64,000 bases of DNA, taken from Thermoanaerobaculia bacterium (GTDB taxonomy: Bacteria; Acidobacteriota; Thermoanaerobaculia; Multivoradales; JAIOJS01). The first letter of the stretch is position 1; each line of letters starts with the position of its first letter. A program made the translations under genes and the position numbers. The stretch is from the NCBI GenBank assembly GCA_030429235.1, contig JAUIDB010000016.1, positions 33,461 to 97,460 on the forward strand, given 5' to 3'. Of the stretch, positions 1 to 7,247 are shown one piece after another. The notes under the pieces are model-generated. The model saw only the letters and a program-made list of their open reading frames with translations, made no database searches and had not been told where the DNA came from.

Positions 1-1999
1 CGTAAAGCTGATCGGGATCGACCGGCGTCCGGAGTCCCGTCGAGGCGGCGATTCGGTTGGCCGTGGGAAGCACGAACTGGGTCAAACCTCGAGCGGCTGC
101 GGCCGAGAGTGCGAATCGATCGAAGCGACTCTCCTCCCGCATGATGCCGAGAAGGAGGTGGGGATCGACGCCCTGCTCCTGGGTGGCGTGGATCAGCTCG
201 CGATAGTAGGGGACTGGGTAGAGGGTACGGCGGTACGGAATGGGCCAGAGGGGTTCCGGCAGCGAGCGGGGAATCCGCCGTTTGAGCGCCTCGGCGACGT
301 AGACGGATTTGCGCGGGGCGCCGGTCGAGGCGAGACGTTGGGCCGCAGCGAAGGCGAGCGACGGTTCACGGGTGGGGAACAGGCGCAGGATCGGCGACAG
401 CTCGACTTCGTCCCAGCGGCCGAGCGCCAGGAGGCGTTCCTCGAGCGGGTCGCCCGATCGCTCCCAGAGCGGCCAGGAAGCCACCGGCTCCGGAGCCAGC
501 GAGAGGTAGGGGGCGGTGACCGACGAACGCGTCAAACGCTGGTAGATCGCTTGGCGGAGTCCATCGCTCACCGGTGAGTCGGCGAGGGGACGGAGGCGAG
601 CCAGGAGCCATGCGCTGGAGAGTTCGGAGAGGTCCGTACTTGCCCGCCGGCTCAGAATCCAACGGTCGGCCGCGGCTCCGAAGGCCGGGTCCTGAAGGCG
701 ACGCTCGAGGTCGAGGACGAGGGGATGGTAGGGAGCGTCGCGGAGAAGGCGGACGTACTGGTCCAGGGCAACGTCAGGTTGCTGCTTCAGCTCGGCCAAT
801 CTGCCCCGCCAGTAGTGCAGGAGGTTGCGATCGGCCCCCCGCGCCGCTGCCTGCGCCAACCAGGCCGGAGCGCGATCGGTGCGCCCCTGCACGAGGTCCG
901 AGGCGGCGAGGAACACCGCTGCCTGAGCGGCGAAGTGGTTCCAACTCGAGCGCGAGCGCAGCGTCTCGTAGGTCGCGAGGGCGTTGGCTTCGCTGCCGAG
1001 GCGCCAGTCGATGCGGAGGGCACTCAGGACCCCGAGCGCAGTCCAGGTGCTGGTCGGACTGATCCCGGCCGCGGCGGCAAACTGTTCGCGGGCTCTTCTC
1101 CAGTTCCCGGCCAGTTCCAATGAGCGACCGGCCTGGTAGTGGGCCTTGGCCCGGTTCTTGGGATCACTGGTCCGTTGAGCAAGGTCCGAGAACGCGGCGG
1201 CGGCTGGCTCGAAGACCTCCTGCCAGAAGTAACTTCGAGCCTGCAAGTAGTAGAGGTCGTAGTCGGCGCGGTGACGGATCTGCGGCGGGAGTTGGTCGAC
1301 GAGCGGCTGCAGAGTGGCGACCGAGAGGTCGAACCGTCGATGGTGGTGCAGGGTGCGACCGAGGTGCAGGGTGGCTTCCGGGGTGCGGTCGGCGTTGGGG
1401 AACCGCACCAGCCAGTCGGCAGCGCGACGGGCGGCGTCGTCCTCTTCGTCTTCGGCCAGGATGGCGTCGAGTTGGGCCCGGGCCTGGTCGGGGTCCGTTC
1501 GCCAACCGCACTCGGCCCTGGCGACGACGATGTCGCGGCGCTCGCGGTCGGGCAGTCCGGCCGTCTCCAGGTCGAGCAGTCGGCAGTCGCCTCCGTTGCG
1601 CACGGCGGAGAGCAGGAGTCTGGTCGTCTCGGTGATCAGAGAGGGATGGGGGTTGCCGCGCAGAATCGAGGCCGTGAGACCCGCAGCTACCTCGGGGTGC
1701 CGCCTTCGCGCTTCGAGCCGAGCGAGTCGGAGGCGGCTGTGCTGCTCGAGCGGCGGCGTGTAGACGATGGAGGCGGCGAAGGCCTGACTGGCGGCCGCCT
1801 CTCGGCCGGCCTGTTCCAGGAGGTGGCCGAGAACGTAGCGCACCCCTTCGGGATCCGACTCGATCCGTTGTTCGACCAGGTCCTCGGCCAGGGAGAGGGC
1901 CGCCGTGGGATCCTCCTGCAGGGCGATCAGAGGATGGGTCGTCGTCGTTTCGGAGGCCGGAACACTCTGGGGGGTGAGAAGCAGCAGGAGCCAGAGCAT
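1..1999 (-). CDS. slt: Soluble lytic murein transglycosylase (Slt/GH23), 3' end beyond window
   Basis: Periplasmic peptidoglycan lytic transglycosylase that would cleave the MurNAc-GlcNAc bond with 1,6-anhydro product. The ATG at 1999 opens a hydrophobic signal peptide (MLWLLLLLTPQSVPAS). Some 550 residues of helical, TPR-like repeats follow, as in the Slt70 superhelix, then an SLT domain beginning near residue 600 (YRELI...GVDPHLLLGIMREESRFD). The catalytic Glu of the ES motif is about residue 623, followed by the family's A-RGLTQ-like block. No stop is reached before base 1, so at least the last part of the SLT domain is outside the window. It lies 58 bases downstream of murA on the same strand, so cell-wall synthesis and remodelling genes sit together. 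Confidence 0.88.
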   Translation of the reverse strand, partial: MLWLLLLLTPQSVPASETTTTHPLIALQEDPTAALSLAEDLVEQRIESDPEGVRYVLGHLLEQAGREAAASQAFAASIVYTPPLEQHSRLRLARLEARRRHPEVAAGLTASILRGNPHPSLITETTRLLLSAVRNGGDCRLLDLETAGLPDRERRDIVVARAECGWRTDPDQARAQLDAILAEDEEDDAARRAADWLVRFPNADRTPEATLHLGRTLHHHRRFDLSVATLQPLVDQLPPQIRHRADYDLYYLQARSYFWQEVFEPAAAAFSDLAQRTSDPKNRAKAHYQAGRSLELAGNWRRAREQFAAAAGISPTSTWTALGVLSALRIDWRLGSEANALATYETLRSRSSWNHFAAQAAVFLAASDLVQGRTDRAPAWLAQAAARGADRNLLHYWRGRLAELKQQPDVALDQYVRLLRDAPYHPLVLDLERRLQDPAFGAAADRWILSRRASTDLSELSSAWLLARLRPLADSPVSDGLRQAIYQRLTRSSVTAPYLSLAPEPVASWPLWERSGDPLEERLLALGRWDEVELSPILRLFPTREPSLAFAAAQRLASTGAPRKSVYVAEALKRRIPRSLPEPLWPIPYRRTLYPVPYYRELIHATQEQGVDPHLLLGIMREESRFDRFALSAAAARGLTQFVLPTANRIAASTGLRTPVDPDQLY

Positions 2000-2057
2000 C
2001 AGGGCGCAACTCTACCAGGCGTGCAGGGGCGCGGAGTAGACGGAAGGGGGGCGAAGA

Positions 2058-3329
2058 TCAGGGGGTCGGAGGACCCGGCACGCGCTCGACCCGGGCGCCC
2101 AGTTGCTGCAGTTTCTGTTCCATCGCGTGGTACCCCCGATCCAGGTGGTAGATCCGCGACACCATGGTTTCTCCTTCGGCCACCAGCCCGGCGAGGACCA
2201 GGCAGGCCGAGGCGCGCAGGTCGGTGGCCATGACGTCGGCCCCGGACAGCGGTCGGGGGCCAACCACGCGGGCGGTGTGCTCTTCGACGTGGATCTCGGC
2301 GCCCATCCGGGCCAGCTCGGCGGCATGCTGGAACCGATTCTCGAAGATCGTCTCGTGGATGGTGGAGATACCCTCGGCCTGGGTCATGAGGGCCATGAAT
2401 TGAGCCTGCAGGTCGGTCGGGAATCCGGGGTGGGGTGCGGTTTCGACGTCCTGCGCCTGCAGCGTGCGGGGGCCGCGAACCCGAATCCAGTCGGCGCCGG
2501 TAGTGACCTCGACGCCGACGGCTCGCAGGAGGTCGATCAGGGGTTCCAGATGCTCGGGTCGGGCGCCCTCCAGCGTGACGTCACCCTGGGTCATCGCCGC
2601 TCCCACCAAGTAGGTTCCGCCTTCGATCCGGTCGGCGACGATCTCGTGGTCTCCACCACCGAGAGACTCGACCCCGTCGATCACGATGGTCGGAGTGCCC
2701 TGGCCGCTGATTCTGCCGCCCAGACGGCCGAGCAGGGTGGCGAGATCCTCGATCTCCGGCTCGCAGGCGCAGTTCTCCAGAGTCGTTCGTCCTTCGGCCA
2801 GGGTGGCCGCCATCATCAGGTTCTCGGTCCCGGTGACGGTGGGAACCCCGAAGCGGAACGTCGTCCCCCGCAGACGCGAGGCCGAGGCGTAGACGTAGCC
2901 GTGTTCGAGCATCACCTCGGCGCCGAGAGCCTGCAATCCGTCGATGTGCTGGTCGATCGGTCGGACCCCGATGGCACAACCACCGGGGAGCGAGACCTTG
3001 GCCTGACCCCGTCGTGCCAACAGGGGGCCGAGAACCAGGATCGAGGCACGCATCTTCTTGACCTGTTCGTAGGGTGCCTCGAAGCCACTGCGCTCCTCAC
3101 CCGGTACTAACCGTAGGGCGCCACCTTCCAGTCGTTGGCTCTCCACCCCCAGGCCCGACAGCAGTTGGCGCATCGACCCGACATCACGAACTTCCGGGGC
3201 CCGTTCCAGGGTCAGGGGGTGGTCGGTGAGCAGGCTGGCGGCGAGCGCAGGCAGCGCGGCGTTCTTGGCGCCGCTGGCGCGCACCGTGCCCTCGAGCCGG
3301 CAGGGGCCTTGAATGAGGAATCTATCCAT
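2058..3329 (-). CDS. murA: UDP-N-acetylglucosamine 1-carboxyvinyltransferase MurA
   Basis: First committed step of peptidoglycan synthesis in the cytoplasm: transfer of enolpyruvate from PEP to UDP-GlcNAc. At 423 residues it has the usual length and a full-length EPSP-synthase fold. The N-terminal SGAKNAALP motif holds the conserved Lys (K22), and the PGGCAIGVRPIDQHIDG loop holds the active-site Cys (C118), so this is the Cys form that fosfomycin alkylates rather than the resistant Asp form. The start ATG at 3329 is the natural MurA N-terminus (MDRFLIQGP). It lies downstream of prmC with a 92-base gap containing two small hairpins, and upstream of slt. Confidence 0.97.
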   Translation of the reverse strand: MDRFLIQGPCRLEGTVRASGAKNAALPALAASLLTDHPLTLERAPEVRDVGSMRQLLSGLGVESQRLEGGALRLVPGEERSGFEAPYEQVKKMRASILVLGPLLARRGQAKVSLPGGCAIGVRPIDQHIDGLQALGAEVMLEHGYVYASASRLRGTTFRFGVPTVTGTENLMMAATLAEGRTTLENCACEPEIEDLATLLGRLGGRISGQGTPTIVIDGVESLGGGDHEIVADRIEGGTYLVGAAMTQGDVTLEGARPEHLEPLIDLLRAVGVEVTTGADWIRVRGPRTLQAQDVETAPHPGFPTDLQAQFMALMTQAEGISTIHETIFENRFQHAAELARMGAEIHVEEHTARVVGPRPLSGADVMATDLRASACLVLAGLVAEGETMVSRIYHLDRGYHAMEQKLQQLGARVERVPGPPTP

Positions 3330-3367
3330 GGGCGGGAGTCTCGGTCAGGTCGGGCGACGGTGCAAGG

Positions 3368-3417
3368 GATTGTGGCAGGGGTGCCACGCGGCGGCGTGAT
3401 TGTGGCACGGTTGCCAT
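3368..3417. repeat. Tandem small hairpins between prmC and murA
   Basis: The ten-base unit GATTGTGGCA occurs at 3368-3377 and again at 3398-3407. Each copy forms the left arm of a short inverted repeat: GTGGCA-gggg-TGCCAC at 3372-3387 and GTGGCA-cggt-TGCCAT at 3402-3417. They lie in the transcribed spacer between prmC and murA. They could be operator half-sites, an mRNA processing or attenuation structure, or remnants of a short palindromic repeat; no poly-T tract follows, so an intrinsic terminator is unlikely. Confidence 0.5.
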
Positions 3418-3421
3418 CTCG

Positions 3422-4258
3422 TCAGCGCCACCTGGCGACTCGCTCGATCCCGCCGTAGTCGCGGTCGGTCCCGACGAGTCGGAGACCGAAGCGACCCGCC
3501 AGCGCCACCAGGTCGGGGAGTTGGCCACGACCGATCTCGGTGACGAGAGGGGTGCGGGGGGCGTACCGTCCTTTCCAGTCGAAGAGTACCCGGTAGCAGG
3601 CGAGGCCCGTTTCGGCGGCGAAGAGGGCGAGGTGGGGTTCGTGGGCGGCGACGTCGGCCGCGTACTCCGAGGGCTGCTCGGGGTCGATGTAGGGCGGGTT
3701 GCTGACGATGAGGTCGAGCGAGTCGACGAACCCGCAGTGCAAGGCGGTTCCCCAGTCGGAGGCGAGGAAGTGGACCCGGCGACCGAGATCGAGTCGGCGT
3801 CGGTTGTGGGCGGCGAGGGCCAGGGCCCCGAGGGAGCGATCGAGGGACCAGACCTCGGCTCGCGGCAGCTCTGCGGCGAGTGTCAAGGCGATACAACCGG
3901 ACCCAGTGCCGAGATCGAGGATCCGAGCCGTGGCGGGAAGCGCCATCGATAGCACGCGCTCGACGAGGTGTTCGGTTTCGGGGCGGGGGATCAGCACCCG
4001 ATCATCGACGGCGAACGTGCGGCCGAAGAACTCTCGGACGCCGGTCAGGTAGGCGATCGGCTCGCCGTCGAGCCTTCGCTCGACCAGACGCCGGAAGGTA
4101 GCGACCTGGGCGGCATCGACTTCGGTCTCCGGGAAGCCCAGCAGACGGGACTCGTTGTGGCCCGTGACGTGGGCCAGGAGAAGGTAGGCCTCGCGCGGAG
4201 GCTGTTGGTTTGCCCGGAGCCGACGGCTCGCCGGTTCGAGAAGCTCTCCGGCGGTCAG
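3422..4258 (-). CDS. prmC: Peptide chain release factor N5-glutamine methyltransferase PrmC, probable CTG start
   Basis: Methylates the GGQ glutamine of release factors, using SAM. The catalytic domain has the SAM loop [11 protein letters not shown] and the NPPY motif that binds the target glutamine. No ATG, GTG or TTG occurs in frame before the GTG at 3997, which would remove the whole N-terminal substrate-recognition domain. Yet the reading frame upstream encodes a textbook PrmC N-terminus ([14 protein letters not shown]...[10 protein letters not shown]...GEPIAYLTG) back to a CTG at 4258. That CTG overlaps the prfA stop codon as CTGA and has a GAGGTCGGG stretch about 8 bases upstream. With this start the protein is 278 residues, the normal family length. 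It is next to its own substrate gene prfA, as in many bacteria. Confidence 0.9.
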   Translation of the reverse strand: MTAGELLEPASRRLRANQQPPREAYLLLAHVTGHNESRLLGFPETEVDAAQVATFRRLVERRLDGEPIAYLTGVREFFGRTFAVDDRVLIPRPETEHLVERVLSMALPATARILDLGTGSGCIALTLAAELPRAEVWSLDRSLGALALAAHNRRRLDLGRRVHFLASDWGTALHCGFVDSLDLIVSNPPYIDPEQPSEYAADVAAHEPHLALFAAETGLACYRVLFDWKGRYAPRTPLVTEIGRGQLPDLVALAGRFGLRLVGTDRDYGGIERVARWR

Positions 4259-5334
4259 GGCTGCCCGACCTCGTCTGCCATCTGTTGCGCCTGGTAGTGG
4301 GTGGCCAGTGGTTCGACCACGGCCTCGATCCCTCCCGCCAAGACGGAGTCGAGTTGGTGGACGGTGAGGCCGATTCGATGGTCCGTGACGCGATTCTGGG
4401 GGAAGTTGTAGGTGCGGATCTTCTCCGACCGGTCGCCGCTCCCGACCATCTTGCGCCGCTCCTCGGCTTGCGCCGAATGAGCCTTGTCCTGTTCGATCTC
4501 GAGGAGGCGAGCCTTGAGGACCCGAAGCGCCTTCGCCTTGTTCTTGATCTGGCTCCGCTCATCCTGGCAGCTCACCACCAGGCCGGTCGGAAGGTGGGTC
4601 AGCCGCACGGCGGAGTAGGTCGTGTTGACGCCCTGGCCGCCGGGGCCCGACGAGCAGAAGCGGTCGATGCGAAGGTCCTTCTCGTCGATCGAAACCTCGA
4701 CATCGTCCGCTTCGGGTAGTACTGCTACCGTCACGGCCGAAGTGTGGATGCGCCCCGAGGCTTCGGTCGCCGGGACCCGCTGGACCCGGTGCACTCCGCC
4801 CTCGTATTTGAGCTTGGAGTAGGCCCCCCGCCCCTCGACGATGGCCGATACCTCCTTGACGCCGCCGACCTCTGACTCCGAGAGGTCAATGATCTCGACG
4901 CGCCAGCCCTGGCCTTCGGCGTAGCGGGTGTACATGCGGAAGAGTTCGTTGGCGAAGAGTGTGGCTTCGTCCCCCCCAGTGCCGGCTCGGATCTCCAGCA
5001 CGACGTTCCGACCGTCGTTCGGGTCCTTGGGGGTCAACTCCACCTTGAGCTCCGCCGTGAGCTCCTCGAGCCGCGACTCGAGTTCGGCTCCCTCCTCGGT
5101 GGCGAGGTCGTAGAGCTCTTCGCCCTTGTCCAACTCGGACAGCAGCTCGCGGTTGTCGGTCAGAGCCTGGTCGACGACCTTGTACTCGCGGTACAGGCGC
5201 ACGACGCTCTCGAGATCGGAGAGCTTCTTGGTGGCGTCGCGGTAGCGTGAGGGGTCAGAGAAGAACTCAGGGTCGGCCATCTGGGCCGTGAGTTCCTCGT
5301 GGTTTTTTTCCAGCTCCGCTAGCTTGTCGAACAT
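4255..5334 (-). CDS. prfA: Peptide chain release factor 1
   Basis: Class I release factor that reads UAA and UAG and triggers peptidyl-tRNA hydrolysis. The recognition tripeptide PAT ([14 protein letters not shown]) is the RF1 rather than the RF2 signature, and the GPGGQGVN loop carries the catalytic GGQ that PrmC methylates. The start ATG at 5334 gives [15 protein letters not shown], the standard RF1 beginning, and 359 residues; an upstream GTG at 5382 would add an unsupported 16-residue extension. It lies between rpmE and prmC, with a 4-base overlap to prmC suggesting translational coupling. Because RF1 does not read UGA, it would not compete at the UGA codon of the arsC gene found at 37.3 kb. 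Confidence 0.97.
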   Translation of the reverse strand: MFDKLAELEKNHEELTAQMADPEFFSDPSRYRDATKKLSDLESVVRLYREYKVVDQALTDNRELLSELDKGEELYDLATEEGAELESRLEELTAELKVELTPKDPNDGRNVVLEIRAGTGGDEATLFANELFRMYTRYAEGQGWRVEIIDLSESEVGGVKEVSAIVEGRGAYSKLKYEGGVHRVQRVPATEASGRIHTSAVTVAVLPEADDVEVSIDEKDLRIDRFCSSGPGGQGVNTTYSAVRLTHLPTGLVVSCQDERSQIKNKAKALRVLKARLLEIEQDKAHSAQAEERRKMVGSGDRSEKIRTYNFPQNRVTDHRIGLTVHQLDSVLAGGIEAVVEPLATHYQAQQMADEVGQP

Positions 5335-5418
5335 TGATTGACTCCACCTTCCAAGCGACCAGACACACCAAAGCCGCTCCACCGGGGAGCGGCTCGAATT
5401 CCGATGCGCAGAGAGTGG

Positions 5419-5622
5419 CTACTTCTTGATGCCGTAGCGGCGCTGGAAGCGCTCGACCCGGCCCGCGGTGTCGACCAGCTTCTGCTTGCCGGTAAAGAAC
5501 GGGTGGCAAGCGTTGCAGATCTCGAGCCGCAGCTCTTCCTGCGTCGAGTGGATTTCGAAGCTGTTGCCGCAGGCGCAGTGGGCGGTGACAAGGTTCAACT
5601 GGGGGTGGATATCGGCTTTCAC
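5419..5622 (-). CDS. rpmE: 50S ribosomal protein L31, zinc-binding (C+) type
   Basis: Large-subunit ribosomal protein of 67 residues at the central protuberance. The four cysteines C16, C18, C36 and C39 form the zinc-ribbon pattern of the C+ paralogue, the form usually replaced by a C-minus copy under zinc limitation. The start is a GTG at 5622. It is the first gene of an rpmE-prfA-prmC(-murA-slt) series on this strand, preceded by a good sigma70-like promoter about 100 bases upstream. Confidence 0.96.
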   Translation of the reverse strand: MKADIHPQLNLVTAHCACGNSFEIHSTQEELRLEICNACHPFFTGKQKLVDTAGRVERFQRRYGIKK

Positions 5623-5723
5623 GGCGGACCTCGCAATCTGGGAAGTTGCTTTCGTCGGGAGGGGCTCTACCCGAAGGCCTGGGCGGAGCGGACGCGGCCA
5701 ATCAGAGACCAGCCGGACGTAGG

Positions 5724-5752
5724 ATGATACCTCAGGACGCCCCGGAATGCAA
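5724..5752 (-). promoter_or_regulatory. Sigma70-like promoter for rpmE
   Basis: On the minus strand, TTGCAT (5752-5747) is separated by 17 bases from TATCAT (5729-5724). Both hexamers match the sigma70 consensus at 4-5 of 6 positions with ideal spacing. Transcription would start near 5717, about 95 bases before the rpmE GTG. Confidence 0.55.
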
Positions 5753-5802
5753 CGGCTGAGACGCCGGCCAGGGCACTCGAGCCCTCTGCTAGAGTCTCGC
5801 GT

Positions 5803-6294
5803 ATGTCGAGTTTTTCAGCTCCCTGGTCGACCTCGGTCCAGGTCGTCAGCTGGCTCGTCGCGTTGATCAGCCTGTGGGCCGTCTACCAGGTGGCGCGGAT
5901 TCCGGGGGCGCCGGTGTGGGTTGTCTTGCTGCCGCTGGCCATCCTGGTGGGAGCCGCCCTGTTCACCGTCCGGGGTTACGAACTCGTCGGCACCGAACTC
6001 CTGGTGCGGCGACTGGTGTGGAGCACGCGGATCGATCTGTCGGGCATGCGGCGGGCGACCCATGATCCGCAGGCGATTCGCCGTTCCTGGCGGCTGTTCG
6101 GCAACGGGGGGTTGTTCTCGATCAGCGGTCTGTACCGCAACAAGACCCTCGGGAACTACCGAGCCTTCGCCACCGATCCCGCGCGGGCAGTCATCCTGGA
6201 GTTCGAACACCGTCGCATCGTGGTCACTCCGGGTGAGCCGGAGGAGCTCCTGCGTCAGCTGCAGGGGCGGGAGCTCGTGGCTCGGGAAGCCTGA
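5803..6294 (+). CDS. Small PH-domain membrane protein
   Basis: A 163-residue protein with two N-terminal transmembrane segments (residues about 12-30 and 36-52) followed by a compact beta-rich domain. The sequence [27 protein letters not shown] and later [19 protein letters not shown] segments resemble the bacterial pleckstrin-homology fold of the bPH_5 type. No enzyme motif is visible. It stands alone on the plus strand between rpmE and the act operon, with 305 bases before actA. Function unknown; a membrane-associated scaffold is the general expectation for this fold. Confidence 0.6.
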   Translation: MSSFSAPWSTSVQVVSWLVALISLWAVYQVARIPGAPVWVVLLPLAILVGAALFTVRGYELVGTELLVRRLVWSTRIDLSGMRRATHDPQAIRRSWRLFGNGGLFSISGLYRNKTLGNYRAFATDPARAVILEFEHRRIVVTPGEPEELLRQLQGRELVAREA

Positions 6295-6599
6295 GCCGCG
6301 GCGGCGGACGACGATCGCGGCAGCGCTACGGGCCTCGCCAGCGAGGTGGCACCGCGATCCCGATCCGTAGGCAGAGGAGGAGTGGTTGTCCCGGCTCGGA
6401 AGTGCCTCGCGGCCGGGGTGTCGGTCGGTTCTCGACCGCCGATTCCGGTGTCTCGAGGTGGCCGACCTGGGGTATTTCCGTCGGGGCCCGAAGGGTTCCC
6501 GTCGAGGAATTCGGCTTCACTTGACAGCGCCAAAAACCCGCCGGTATCCTTGCGCCACCCAACTTTGGTGCGACAATTCGAGAGGAGCGGGAGCGGCCG
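6295..6599 (+). promoter_or_regulatory. Intergenic region with promoter of the act-cyd-like operon
   Basis: This 305-base stretch has no convincing gene. Near its end TTGACA (6521-6526), a perfect -35 box, is followed after 18 bases by TATCCT (6545-6550). Transcription would start near 6557, about 43 bases upstream of the actA TTG start, with an AGAGGAGCGGG ribosome binding site just before it. No CRP/FNR-like palindrome is visible here, unlike in front of the second act operon. Confidence 0.6.
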
Positions 6600-7247
6600 T
6601 TGGCGCAAGTATTTCCTGCCTGGACGAACAGGATTCCTGTATTGATCGGCGCGGTGGCCGCGGCCGGGGCTTTGATCGCTCCCGCCATCGTCTGGTACTT
6701 CTTCTCTCCTGAATTCACCGACGTCGGTTACCAACCGAAGCAGCCGGTTGCCTACAGTCACGCACTCCACGCCGGAGAGATGAATCTCGACTGTCGCTAC
6801 TGCCATGCCAACGTCGAGCGGTCGAGCGTGGCCTCCGTGCCTCCCACCCAGACCTGTATGAACTGCCATCAGCTGGTGGGGCAGGACCGCCCGACGCTCG
6901 AGCCGGTCCGCGCCTCGGCCGCGAGCGGAGAGCCGATCCGGTGGGTACGGGTGCACGAGGTTCCGGACTACGCCTTCTTCCCCCACGATGCCCACCTGGC
7001 GGCGGGGGTGGGTTGCTCCAGCTGCCATGGTGACGTCGCCTCCATGGAGGTGGTTCGTCTCGAGGAGACCCTCTCGATGGGCTGGTGCCTCGATTGCCAT
7101 CGCGATCCGGCGCCCCATCTGCGTCCCTTCGACGAGCTGACGAATACTCGCTGGCAACCCGGCGAGGATCAAGCCGAGATCGGTGCCGCCCTGCTGGCCG
7201 AACGGGGCCTGGCCCCTCCCGAGGAGTGTGGAGCGTGCCACCGATGA
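6600..7247 (+). CDS. actA: ACIII subunit ActA, pentahaem cytochrome c (copy 1)
   Basis: Membrane-anchored multihaem cytochrome c of the quinol:electron-acceptor oxidoreductase Alternative Complex III. One N-terminal transmembrane anchor (residues about 13-35) precedes a periplasmic domain with five CxxCH sites: CRYCH, CMNCH, CSSCH, CLDCH and CGACH, the last at the extreme C-terminus. Length (215) and haem count match ActA of Rhodothermus-type complexes. The start is TTG at 6600, chosen for its AGAGGAG ribosome binding site. The stop overlaps the actB start by ATGA. It leads an operon in which actC, actD and actF are absent and a CydA-like gene takes their place. Confidence 0.9.
   Translation: MAQVFPAWTNRIPVLIGAVAAAGALIAPAIVWYFFSPEFTDVGYQPKQPVAYSHALHAGEMNLDCRYCHANVERSSVASVPPTQTCMNCHQLVGQDRPTLEPVRASAASGEPIRWVRVHEVPDYAFFPHDAHLAAGVGCSSCHGDVASMEVVRLEETLSMGWCLDCHRDPAPHLRPFDELTNTRWQPGEDQAEIGAALLAERGLAPPEECGACHR

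Noticed and set aside
3422..3997. prmC as a truncated gene starting at GTG 3997
   Set aside because: The frame continues upstream with a conserved PrmC N-terminal domain, so truncation is less likely than a CTG start.
7085..7243. Longer ActB start inside actA
   Set aside because: The upstream frame is a shadow of the actA haem region; ATG 7244 with ATGA overlap and the Tat signal position support the shorter protein.
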